Shown: positions 8,223 through 14,764, counted from the stretch's first letter. The stretch: DNA of 15,013 bases from CAYTPI01 sp964439625 (GCA_964439625.1 CAYTPI010000031.1:1-15013); one strand, 5' to 3'. A program made the numbers and translations. Notes: generated by a model from the letters alone, not told the origin.

Positions 8223-9053
8223 ATGCGAACTGATGCAACATTCCAAGCACTGATGCGCAAGCTCCGCAGTGGGACACAGCAGGAAAAACTTCAAGCAATA
8301 CAATTACTTGGGGCAGAAGCATCAGACCCACGTGCGGTGTACATATTGATAGAAGCCGTCAAGTTAGACGACCCACTTGTTCAGGTACGGGCCATTGCGG
8401 CTATTCCACAGTCTCACCTGCCTGACGCTATCCCACTGCTACAGAACCTGCTCACAGAGGACAACAGCGACCTAAGACGAGTTGCTGTACAAGTATTGGG
8501 AAAACTTCGCTCAGAGACAAGTCTGCCACAGCTTGCTAAGCGGCTGAATGATGAGAATCATTGGATTCGGTGGGACGCTATCGATGCAATTGCATGGCAA
8601 AATGAACCTTGGGTAGCAGAGGCCATTACGCCAATGTTATTTGATAAAGATGCGCGTGTGCGGCGAAGAGCTTGTGAAGTATTTGCGATGGGTTTAGCCC
8701 CTCTACCTATCGATGACTTGATTGTTAACCTAACAGACCCTGACCAGTGGGTACGTTTCTGGGCGATTGAAGCACTACGGTCAGCAGGAGACACTAGGCG
8801 AGCAGTTCGCGCCGTGTCAAATGCACTTTTTGACCATGCGCCGCTTGTGAGAGACCGAGCCGTCAGATCATTAGGCTATATGTTATCCGCCGGCGCAGTG
8901 CCTGCATTTCAGAAACTTGCCGAACAAGAATCAACAGATGAGCAGTTATTGCTAACACTGATACATACTCTCAGAAGGTTTGAGACCGATGAAGCACAAG
9001 CGCTTCGAGGATACTGCCAACGACAAATTGACCAGCTTCAAAGTCAATTATAA
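8223..9053 (+). CDS. HEAT-repeat protein
   Basis: A cytoplasmic alpha-solenoid of 276 residues built of about six HEAT/PBS-lyase-like repeats, with typical helix pairs such as DPLVQVRAIAAI, NSDLRRVAVQVLGKL, NHWIRWDAIDAIAW, DARVRRRACEVFAMG, QWVRFWAIEALRSAG and PLVRDRAVRSLGY. Such repeats bind proteins or nucleic acids; no catalytic residue is seen and the partner is unknown. The ATG at 8223 (MRTDATFQ) is chosen because repeats start directly after it. The in-frame ATG at 8133 would add 30 residues with no domain character; neither has a strong ribosome binding site. It is transcribed divergently from argS and ends tail-to-tail with the epimerase gene, overlapping it by 6 nt with no room for a terminator. 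Confidence 0.82.
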   Translation: MRTDATFQALMRKLRSGTQQEKLQAIQLLGAEASDPRAVYILIEAVKLDDPLVQVRAIAAIPQSHLPDAIPLLQNLLTEDNSDLRRVAVQVLGKLRSETSLPQLAKRLNDENHWIRWDAIDAIAWQNEPWVAEAITPMLFDKDARVRRRACEVFAMGLAPLPIDDLIVNLTDPDQWVRFWAIEALRSAGDTRRAVRAVSNALFDHAPLVRDRAVRSLGYMLSAGAVPAFQKLAEQESTDEQLLLTLIHTLRRFETDEAQALRGYCQRQIDQLQSQL

Positions 9054-10037
9054 ATATCCCGCCTCCTTTAGCCATGCTTCTGTGCGCCCCAACCCCTGTT
9101 CAAGATCAATTTTAGGCTGCCAACCGAGCACTTCTTTAGATTTTTCGTTATTAATTTCGCCCTTCCCTAACATTTGGCCCACCAAGTAAGGTAGGTCACG
9201 AGTGGGAATAAATGGATTCAGTACCAGAGCACCCAGCCTAGCCATACTAGTTGGCAAGCGCAGTGCTCGCCTTGTGTCAGCCATGTCGAGAAATGGCATC
9301 AAGAACTCAGCAAGAGTCGTAGGCCCATTATCTACGCCGTTGAATACTTGGCTGTGGGCAGCAGGATGCAATACACAGGTCAGTATTAAGTCGACAAGGT
9401 TATCAATATAGACTGGGTAGGCCAACCCCGCCCCGCCATCAATGATGGGCATTCGGCCTGCTTTAGCCCACTTTGCCAGGCGAATGGCCCAGGCTGGTGA
9501 CTTCGGCCCATAAACCAATCCCGGACGAACAATTGAATAGGACAAACCAGTCTCTTTGCAGATTTCAATCAAAGCCAGTTCTGACCTTATTTTTGAGTCG
9601 CCGTAGGGATCACCATAGAGTGCAAGGGGCCATGTTTCATCAACATCCTGGTCGCCAAAGTTGCCATAGACGGCGATGCTGCTGGTGTACACAAAGCTAT
9701 CTACGTCAGCAGCAGCAGCAAGTTGTGCCAAGCCACAGGTCGCATTCACATTAACAGCATGAAACACCGATTTGGGCACACCACTCAATACAGCTGCGAT
9801 GTGAATGACATCAGTGATGTCTCTTTGAAAAACCTCTGCCATGCGAGATTGGTCTGTTATATCTCCTCGCACAACTGCGATACCTAACTCAGCTAAATGA
9901 GCACCCTTCCCCGCAGTGCGCTCTAAAGCAATGACCTTAGCACCACGATTGCTGGCTGCAACAGCCACATATTCACCAATGAAGCCTGTTGCTCCCGTGA
10001 TGAAAATCCGCTTTCCAGCTAAGGATGAGCCAATCAC
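9048..10037 (-). CDS. NAD-dependent epimerase/dehydratase (extended SDR)
   Basis: An extended short-chain dehydrogenase of 329 residues. The nucleotide-binding motif is TGATGFIG (14-21), D59 in RGDITD follows the second strand unit, and the catalytic set is the Ser in YTSSIAVYG (117-124) with Y145 and K149 in PYGDSK. The C-terminal substrate part has YPVYIDNLVD and VFNGVDNGPTTL. The family includes sugar-nucleotide epimerases and 3-beta-hydroxysteroid-type dehydrogenases; the substrate cannot be told. The start is GTG at 10037, directly after the TAG of the homoserine-kinase-like gene and in the same frame, so translation is probably coupled. Its stop overlaps that of the HEAT-repeat gene. 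Confidence 0.88.
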   Translation of the reverse strand: MIGSSLAGKRIFITGATGFIGEYVAVAASNRGAKVIALERTAGKGAHLAELGIAVVRGDITDQSRMAEVFQRDITDVIHIAAVLSGVPKSVFHAVNVNATCGLAQLAAAADVDSFVYTSSIAVYGNFGDQDVDETWPLALYGDPYGDSKIRSELALIEICKETGLSYSIVRPGLVYGPKSPAWAIRLAKWAKAGRMPIIDGGAGLAYPVYIDNLVDLILTCVLHPAAHSQVFNGVDNGPTTLAEFLMPFLDMADTRRALRLPTSMARLGALVLNPFIPTRDLPYLVGQMLGKGEINNEKSKEVLGWQPKIDLEQGLGRTEAWLKEAGYL

Positions 10038-10997
10038 CTAGTCTGCTTTTACCTTGACAGCATTCGTCATTACAGGTGTCGGAAGGAAACGTTCTTTTTG
10101 GGTATTCATGTCGAGTGAATGCTCGCTGATAATCACACCCTGCGTATCGATGGAGAGCACCCAAGTCTGTACAGACCGTTTACTAGCACGTTTGAGTGTG
10201 CGTTTCACCACTCGTTCGATTTCTTCATGATTGGCGTTGGTAAAGACAATCATCGCTGGGCCCACCCCACTCAACGCAACCGCCGCTGCTCCATAGCGCA
10301 CAGCATAATCAGCGGCTCTTTTATAGCCTGGTATAAGTGTTGTACGAGTCTTCTGTTGAAGGCGATCCTCCATACTTTCAGATAGCAACTTGAAATCTGC
10401 TTGTTGAAATGAGTGCATCACCAACAGCGAGCGTCCGATATTAAAGGCTGCATCTTTAATAGAAACCATATCTGGCAGGGGAAGCTGAGCGTAACTCTCA
10501 TCGACTTCTGGGTTCGCAACCACAACACGCATCGGGGCAATCTCAGCGGCGCAGTAAAGAAAATTATCACGCTCATAGGTACACATGTACATCCCACCGT
10601 GTAAGGCAGCCAAACTTGCTGCCGGGTGTGCCCCTATTTTAATTACAACTTCAAGCAACTGTTCATGTGACAGTGGACTGCCGATCATAACGTTTGCGGC
10701 AACAGCCCCAGCTAGCATCAGCGACTCTTGCCCTCCAAGGCCACAATCCCATGGAATATTTTGTTCAACTTTTACACTGAGACCTCCCGGGGCACGACCA
10801 GTCGCTTGGAAAACACCAATAGCAGCCTTGAGAACTGGCTTGGACAAGCGACGCTCCTCAGCAGACTGAAGTTGAACGCCTTGTTCAATTTCGGATAGCT
10901 CAACGATATTGTAGAGGCCAAGTGCCATAGCAACACTATCGTAGCCTGGCCCAATGTTGGTTGTTGTTGCAGGAGCACTTACTTTTACAGTACTCAT
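10038..10997 (-). CDS. thrB: Homoserine kinase-like GHMP kinase, atypical active site
   Basis: Resembles ThrB, which phosphorylates homoserine in threonine synthesis. The 319-residue length and layout fit: KVSAPATTTNIGPGYDSVAMAL at the N-terminus, IP followed by the GHMP loop near 81-92, a HP-containing segment at 122-128, FNIGRSLLV (185-193) and the third GHMP motif ALSGVGPAMIVF (241-252). Two active-site signatures deviate. The ATP loop, normally GLGSSAA, reads GLGGQES (86-92), and the usual EGHPDN reads IGAHPAAS (121-128). Function as a homoserine kinase is therefore uncertain; another GHMP activity or an inactive form is possible. Start ATG 10997 has no clear Shine-Dalgarno. The upstream region holds a perfect 7-bp inverted repeat (11058-11077). 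Confidence 0.8.
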   Translation of the reverse strand: MSTVKVSAPATTTNIGPGYDSVAMALGLYNIVELSEIEQGVQLQSAEERRLSKPVLKAAIGVFQATGRAPGGLSVKVEQNIPWDCGLGGQESLMLAGAVAANVMIGSPLSHEQLLEVVIKIGAHPAASLAALHGGMYMCTYERDNFLYCAAEIAPMRVVVANPEVDESYAQLPLPDMVSIKDAAFNIGRSLLVMHSFQQADFKLLSESMEDRLQQKTRTTLIPGYKRAADYAVRYGAAAVALSGVGPAMIVFTNANHEEIERVVKRTLKRASKRSVQTWVLSIDTQGVIISEHSLDMNTQKERFLPTPVMTNAVKVKAD

Positions 10998-11057
10998 AAA
11001 ACGGTAAACATATGTGTGACGTTCAATTTAGTTGATAATAATACAATCATTTTATCA

Positions 11058-11077
11058 GTGTAATAAAGTCATTACAC
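11058..11077 (-). promoter_or_regulatory. Inverted repeat, candidate operator upstream of thrB-like gene
   Basis: GTGTAAT-aaagtc-ATTACAC is a perfect 7-bp inverted repeat 61 nt upstream of the ATG at 10997. On the minus strand a TTGCGA-N17-TACACT pair would place the repeat across spacer and -10. This fits a repressor site; the regulator is unknown. The rest of the 223-nt gap (10998-11220) is AT-rich and, apart from the tRNA promoter, shows nothing else. Confidence 0.4.
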
Positions 11078-11178
11078 AATCGCAAAAATATCAGCACAAA
11101 AATTCTAAACTAACACTTTTTAGTCTCAATATCTGGTTTAGATGCCGACACCGTAGCGTAATTCAAGATGTTGCTAGC

Positions 11179-11208
11179 TTGACAAGTGAACAAAAAGACA
11201 GATATACT
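11179..11208 (+). promoter_or_regulatory. Sigma70-type promoter of tRNA-Val
   Basis: TTGACA (11179-11184), an 18-bp spacer and TATACT (11203-11208) form a near-consensus promoter. The predicted start, near 11215, is about 6 nt before the tRNA 5' end. Confidence 0.85.
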
Positions 11209-11220
11209 CCTTTGGCTATA

Positions 11221-11293
11221 GGGCGGTTAGCTCAATTGGCAGAGCACTTCGTTTACACCGAAGGGGTTACAGGTTCGAGTCCTGTACTGCCCA
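11221..11293 (+). tRNA. tRNA-Val (anticodon TAC)
   Basis: A 73-nt cloverleaf can be folded by eye. The acceptor arms are GGGCGGT and ACTGCCC (one G-U pair); the D stem is GCTC/GAGC with a GG-containing loop; the anticodon stem is CTTCG/CGAAG around loop TTTACAC, giving anticodon TAC, which reads GTA (Val). The variable loop is 5 nt, and the T arm is ACAGG/CCTGT with TTCGAGT. The discriminator is A and the following bases are CCT, so the 3' CCA is not encoded. It ends 10 nt from the convergent gcvH stop. Confidence 0.96.
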
Positions 11294-11303
11294 CCTACTT
11301 CAT

Positions 11304-11693
11304 TCAGCGCTCATTGCTCCAAGCAATATATTCCTCTGACGACAGAAGACTATCAGTTTCACCAGCATTAGCGATTATTATTTTGATCATCCATCCTTTG
11401 TCGTAAGGAGAATCATTGACAAGCTCCGGCTCTTCTTCCAACGCGCTATTGGTCTCGACGACTTCACCAGCCAGCGGCATGAAGAGATCATTTGTTGATT
11501 TAATAGACTCCACCACACCAAATTGATCTCGCTGTGCAAATGTTTTGCCCACATCTGGTAATTCCACATAAACGATGTCATTCAACTGATCTTGTGCGAA
11601 ATCAGTAATTCCGATGGTGCCTATATCACCTTCAATACGTATCCATTGATCAGTCTTTAGGTACTTAAGGTCTTCGGGTGTAGAAAGTGTCAT
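11304..11693 (-). CDS. gcvH: Glycine cleavage system H protein
   Basis: The 129-residue lipoyl carrier that shuttles the aminomethyl group between the P, T and L proteins of the glycine cleavage system. The lipoylated lysine is K65 in VESIKSTNDLFMPLAGEV, and the typical GITDFAQDQLNDIVYVELP segment (28-46) precedes it. Length and motifs match the family. The ATG at 11693 has the ribosome binding site AAGAGG (11702-11707). It is the last gene of a compact minus-strand run with mgsA and the phosphoesterase (21-nt gap). No gcvP or gcvT is in the window, so partners must be encoded elsewhere, or the protein may serve as a lipoyl carrier in another role. Confidence 0.95.
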   Translation of the reverse strand: MTLSTPEDLKYLKTDQWIRIEGDIGTIGITDFAQDQLNDIVYVELPDVGKTFAQRDQFGVVESIKSTNDLFMPLAGEVVETNSALEEEPELVNDSPYDKGWMIKIIIANAGETDSLLSSEEYIAWSNER

Positions 11694-11714
11694 TACATTG
11701 GCCTCTTGGTTACT

Positions 11715-12512
11715 TTAGATGTCGAGGATCAGAGGTTGAGGGTAATCTACTATGCTGCCCAAAACGTAGTTATCCGTTGAGTGATTCCCAAAATGTATCC
11801 GTTGGTGCTCACGTTGATTGCCGTGCCCACTAATTACCGCAACTAACTTACGTTTTGTAAACACAGTTCTACCCACCGTTAAATTATAGCGATACGCTAG
11901 GTCAAAGCGCTCACGTTTTGACAGTCCTTCAGGAATGTTCTCCAGAAATATCGGGAAATGCGTTACGACTACAATTTTATCCGTCGTGCCATCGGCTTCA
12001 AGATTATCAAGGCGTTTCGTAAAGTTATCTAAGACAAACATAGCGAACTCGACGTCGGAAAAATCCCAATGGATATAATTTGCGTCTTCGTTTGTTAGTC
12101 CCTTTAAGCTCTGATATTGGCGGACACTGTATCCAAGGTTTACGTCACGACCGCTATAATCGTACCAAGCCGTAGTGCCACAGATACCGATATGCCCTAA
12201 GATGATATTGCGCTGCTCCAACCAAACAAATTGGTGTTTCCGGAAAATGATTGGTAGAGTTTCTTCCCACAACTGCTGACTCGAGCGCTCATCTTCGGTG
12301 CGCTGCCATACATCTTCATTACCGGTGATAACTGCCTTGACACCACTATATGCATCAAACGCAACTAGTACTTCCTCAAGCTGTTCGATGGATCGACCTA
12401 GATTTCCTGTGAGGATAACAGCCTCTACCTCTGATTCAATTACCCGACCAACGACATCATCGATTAGATGTGCTGGGTCAATATGCCCGCAGAAAGCCAA
12501 ACGAACAGTCAC
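11715..12512 (-). CDS. Calcineurin-like phosphoesterase family protein, metal site lost
   Basis: The 265-residue protein aligns by eye with calcineurin-like metallophosphoesterases across the domain, including ICGTTAWYDYS (110-120) and VVVTHFP (181-187). The metal ligands are mostly absent: the DxH motif reads GHID (9-12), GD reads GN (36-37), GNHD reads GNED (64-67) and the final GHxH reads GHGN (229-232). H185 and H230 remain. Hydrolytic activity is therefore doubtful, and a binding or regulatory role is possible. Start: GTG 12512, which overlaps the mgsA stop in GTGA, with the strong ribosome binding site AAAGGGGG a few bases upstream. Translation is likely coupled to mgsA. Confidence 0.8.
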   Translation of the reverse strand: MTVRLAFCGHIDPAHLIDDVVGRVIESEVEAVILTGNLGRSIEQLEEVLVAFDAYSGVKAVITGNEDVWQRTEDERSSQQLWEETLPIIFRKHQFVWLEQRNIILGHIGICGTTAWYDYSGRDVNLGYSVRQYQSLKGLTNEDANYIHWDFSDVEFAMFVLDNFTKRLDNLEADGTTDKIVVVTHFPIFLENIPEGLSKRERFDLAYRYNLTVGRTVFTKRKLVAVISGHGNQREHQRIHFGNHSTDNYVLGSIVDYPQPLILDI

Positions 12513-12874
12513 AAGTCCCCCTTTATGAGCAGGCGTGCTGTTGCTGGATTGGTTGCCAGTGGCACATCGTAGATGTTACATAGGCGAAGCAGCGTTTGGA
12601 TATCTGGATCATGGGGGTGTGCCGTGAGTTCATCAACAAAAAATATGACGGCGGCTACATTGCCCTGAATAACCTCGTTGGCTATCTCAATATCACCACC
12701 GACAGGCCCGGAATGCTTAGCATCTACATGAAGCCCAGTCTCAGCCTGGATCAAAGCGCCCGTCGTCCCCGTCCCAATCAGAGCGAAACACTCAAGGATT
12801 GACCGATGCTCTTGGACATATGCAACCATGTCAGGCTTTTTATTATCATGAGCAATTAATGCGATGGTTTTCAT
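12509..12874 (-). CDS. mgsA: Methylglyoxal synthase
   Basis: Converts dihydroxyacetone phosphate to methylglyoxal and phosphate, a glycolytic bypass used under phosphate limitation or sugar-phosphate overload. The 121-residue product keeps the family's key residues: H9, D10 and K13 in AHDNKK, the phosphate-binding GTGTTG (34-39), SGPVGGD with D61, D81 in FFVDEL, and H88 and D91 in HPHDPD. These match E. coli H19, D20, K23, D71, D91, H98 and D101 with a constant offset of 10. It ends about 20 residues earlier than the E. coli protein. The ATG at 12874 has AAGG 7 nt upstream. It follows the alr remnant by 14 nt and overlaps the phosphoesterase gene by 4 nt. Confidence 0.95.
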   Translation of the reverse strand: MKTIALIAHDNKKPDMVAYVQEHRSILECFALIGTGTTGALIQAETGLHVDAKHSGPVGGDIEIANEVIQGNVAAVIFFVDELTAHPHDPDIQTLLRLCNIYDVPLATNPATARLLIKGDL

Positions 12875-12888
12875 TAGCAAACCTTACC

Positions 12889-13194
12889 TTAGTGGAAATA
12901 TCGACGAATGGCAGTCGGAAGTTCAGCGTGCAGGACATCAACAGGTTTTGAGATACGCCGGGCAACGTCTTCAGCACGAATCTGTTGTCCACCTTGGCGA
13001 CCCAATAAAACAACTTCATCACCTACCTCAACTCGCGAGATAGAGGTTACATCGAGCGCGGAGGCATGCGCGGACGCGTTTTTTAGGATAGGCACTCTTT
13101 GCCCATTTACTAGCGCCTCACCCCATGAATGAGTGCCATGTGGGAGGCCATCGCGGTACCCAAGCGGAACAAGCGCGGTGCTGTCAGGCTTGTT
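12889..13194 (-). pseudogene. alr: Alanine racemase 3' remnant
   Basis: A frame open for 101 codons, with no own start, reads as the C-terminal domain of alanine racemase: TALVPLGYRDG (with the Tyr equivalent of the catalytic base at 13156-13158), EALVNGQRVPIL, ALDVTSISRVEVGDEVVLLGR and IRAEDVARR. Roughly the first 250 residues, including the PLP lysine domain, are missing. The usual Met-Asp after the VS segment is also replaced (NASAHAS), and so is the late Tyr. The left end is fused out of frame to a truncated vapC near 13165-13182. The stop is 14 nt from mgsA, suggesting an ancestral alr-mgsA operon. It cannot encode a working racemase. Confidence 0.78.
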
Positions 13195-13298
13195 TCAGCT
13201 TTGTGCCATGCAGATAGCAGGTCATTTGCCTGCGAGTGCAGCGGTTCATCTGCAAGACCATAAATGATGAGTATGTTGGCATCGACGACGACGGTCAT
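13110..13298 (-). pseudogene. vapC: Truncated VapC-like PIN-domain toxin
   Basis: The first 44 residues are a typical PIN-domain start: VVVDANILI with D6, LADEP with the second acidic residue, and LTAPRLF. After F44 (about 13167) the frame runs into alr-derived DNA read out of frame (RLGTAMASHM and on) and stops at residue 62. PIN nucleases need further acidic residues from the missing C-terminal two-thirds, so the product should be inactive. It overlaps the antitoxin stop by ATGA (13295-13298), the usual toxin-antitoxin coupling. The truncation is a deletion junction with the alanine racemase remnant. Confidence 0.75.
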
Positions 13299-13534
13299 TC
13301 GTCTTCACCATCACGAATATCCCGCAAGATGTCTACGATGCTTATTTCGGGAAACTGATCTCCGTGACGGGCACGGATTTGTTGCCGTATGGTCTCGACC
13401 TCAGTCGCCCAGGTGTCGAAGTCGAACACAGCAGCATCGGCTTCCTGCTCAACGATCAAAGCTCGAACGCGCTGCCTGGCTTCTTGATCCAACTGACGGA
13501 ACTTTTCGATGATTTCCTGTTCCAAAATGTTCAT
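13295..13534 (-). CDS. Putative antitoxin of a VapBC-type pair
   Basis: A 79-residue, helix-rich, charged protein (MNILEQEIIEKFRQLDQEAR at the start, FDFDTWATEVE in the middle, SIVDILRDIRDGEDE at the end). It lies directly before, and overlaps by ATGA, a PIN-domain toxin start, which marks it as the cognate antitoxin. I cannot assign it to a named DNA-binding fold. The ATG at 13534 is preferred over the TTG at 13540, because AAGGA (13541-13545) lies 6 nt upstream of it. The gene looks intact although its toxin is cut off, so it could still repress its own promoter or neutralise a related toxin elsewhere. Confidence 0.72.
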   Translation of the reverse strand: MNILEQEIIEKFRQLDQEARQRVRALIVEQEADAAVFDFDTWATEVETIRQQIRARHGDQFPEISIVDILRDIRDGEDE

Positions 13535-13561
13535 TGGCAATCCTTACATAGCTTTGTGTCC

Positions 13562-13587
13562 ATTGTAACCGAAACGCGATTTACAAT
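13562..13587 (-). promoter_or_regulatory. Candidate autoregulatory operator and -10 of the antitoxin gene
   Basis: ATTGTAA (13562-13568) and TTACAAT (13581-13587) form a perfect 7-bp inverted repeat with a 12-nt spacer. On the minus strand the proximal arm contains a TACAAT -10 about 28 nt upstream of the ATG at 13534. A palindrome over the -10 is the common layout for toxin-antitoxin autorepression. No good -35 is seen. Confidence 0.42.
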
Positions 13588-13709
13588 CCTGCTTTGTTCA
13601 ACTCATCCTTGAGCGCCGGGAGCCGTTTGTGCTCTTCGCGCAGTTCGGCGATGAAGGTTTCCCACATTTCGATCTCGTCTATTTGGTTGTAGAATTCTCG
13701 GATAGACTT
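13581..13709 (-). pseudogene. Orphan C-terminal fragment of an unidentified protein
   Basis: The minus frame from 13709 down to the TAA at 13581 encodes 42 residues with protein-like, charged, helical character and ends EEHKRLPALKDELNKAGL. There is no start codon with a ribosome binding site, and a TAG precedes it at 13710-13712. The tail resembles C-termini of large zinc-finger (SWIM-type) or similar proteins, but I cannot name the family with confidence. It is best read as a relic left between the DUF1996 gene and the antitoxin gene. Confidence 0.4.
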
Positions 13710-13716
13710 CTACGGC

Positions 13717-14751
13717 TCAATCCTCCAAGATTGGCTCTAATTTTGTTCCATCTCCAAGAAGTCCAACAAGGCATTCTCGGGCGGGTTGCAAGCACGCAGT
13801 CACGATTGTTTCCATGATTTCTGGATTCCAACCGTTGATCCAATCAGCGTGAACACTTACACCGCCGCTGACTCCATGATGTAAGTCAGACGAAAAACGC
13901 CAGGAGCTTGGCAGACCCCGATCCTCAGTCACATAAAATGCGAAATTATAGGAGATTTCGGGGATGGCGATGGGGTGAGTTTCCGGACAGGCACCAGTAC
14001 CCGCAATTGGGGGCGTTGCTTCACTCGGATACGCCATATGACTTTGATGGTCGGGAGCGTCCAGATTTTCTCCATCCCAACATTGTGGAAATACAATACG
14101 CATCTCGAGTAAGTCCCCTACTTCACAATCTGGCAGGTAAGGGACGTGATCAAGTGGGTCACCAGGATCAAACCACTCTTGACCAGATGCCCAACTCTCA
14201 CATCGAAACTTAACGATAGAAGCACTTTGCGGTGCAGTCGCCGAAGCATCACCTGCAATCATCCGCAAGCCTTCTGGGGGAGCCTGAATGGTCTCTGCGG
14301 GAACATGATAGCCTGTCTTGTAATAGAAGAGCGGCTCTATATACTCAATTCGCTCCCCATTCCCATCGTAAAGTGCCGGCACCCAATAGGCAGACCGATT
14401 TAGCGTATTTCCGTCACAAGTTGTTTTGGTTACCTGCAATAGCGATTCTGCGGTAGTAAATGCGTCAACCATTGTATTTCCGAAGAAGACATGATGATGG
14501 GTTGCGTCGGGTTGTCCAGGAAACACCAGTGGGTCATCGAAGCTTTCGTGCGACTCAATACAATGTGTTCGAAAAGCGCCAGTTCCATCCGCTCTTTCAC
14601 CCACTTCCTCGTCGGAGTACACCAGTCCATCGATAAGCTCATCGGAACCAATGACACTCGTATTCCATATGATGTTTACTGCCACTAATGAAAGTAGCAT
14701 AATCCAACTCATGCCCCACCTCATTCCAATTAACTCTGTGACAACTGACAT
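13717..14751 (-). CDS. Exported DUF1996 domain protein
   Basis: A 344-residue protein with an N-terminal hydrophobic segment (about 14-34: signal peptide or anchor), then a DUF1996 domain. Hallmarks in order are DDPLVFPGQPDATHHHVFFG (72-91), NRSAYWVPAL (118-127), the FPQCWDGENLDAPDHQSHMAY segment near 225-245, CPETHPIAIPEISYN, and SGGVSVHADWINGW. The conserved His and Asp residues suggest a metal or carbohydrate site, but the family has no established activity that I know of. The ATG at 14751 has AGAGGA (14759-14764) as its ribosome binding site. The last ~15 residues (LLGDGTKLEPILED) may come from joined foreign sequence. An insertion sequence starts within 70 nt upstream and may have replaced its promoter. 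Confidence 0.85.
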   Translation of the reverse strand: MSVVTELIGMRWGMSWIMLLSLVAVNIIWNTSVIGSDELIDGLVYSDEEVGERADGTGAFRTHCIESHESFDDPLVFPGQPDATHHHVFFGNTMVDAFTTAESLLQVTKTTCDGNTLNRSAYWVPALYDGNGERIEYIEPLFYYKTGYHVPAETIQAPPEGLRMIAGDASATAPQSASIVKFRCESWASGQEWFDPGDPLDHVPYLPDCEVGDLLEMRIVFPQCWDGENLDAPDHQSHMAYPSEATPPIAGTGACPETHPIAIPEISYNFAFYVTEDRGLPSSWRFSSDLHHGVSGGVSVHADWINGWNPEIMETIVTACLQPARECLVGLLGDGTKLEPILED

Positions 14752-14764
14752 AGCATAATCCTCT

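Noticed and set aside
10994..11011. Five-codon micro-ORF (MFTVL) whose TGA overlaps the thrB-like ATG
   Set aside because: There is no ribosome binding site, and no threonine, isoleucine or other regulatory codon run that would suggest an attenuator.
11313..11327. ATTGCT-CCA-AGCAAT hairpin after the tRNA as its terminator
   Set aside because: The stem is only 6 bp, has no T-run and lies inside the gcvH coding sequence.
11032..11406. Open frame running through the tRNA-Val gene
   Set aside because: It spans the tRNA and its promoter and then runs antisense into gcvH; its sequence has no protein character or ribosome binding site.
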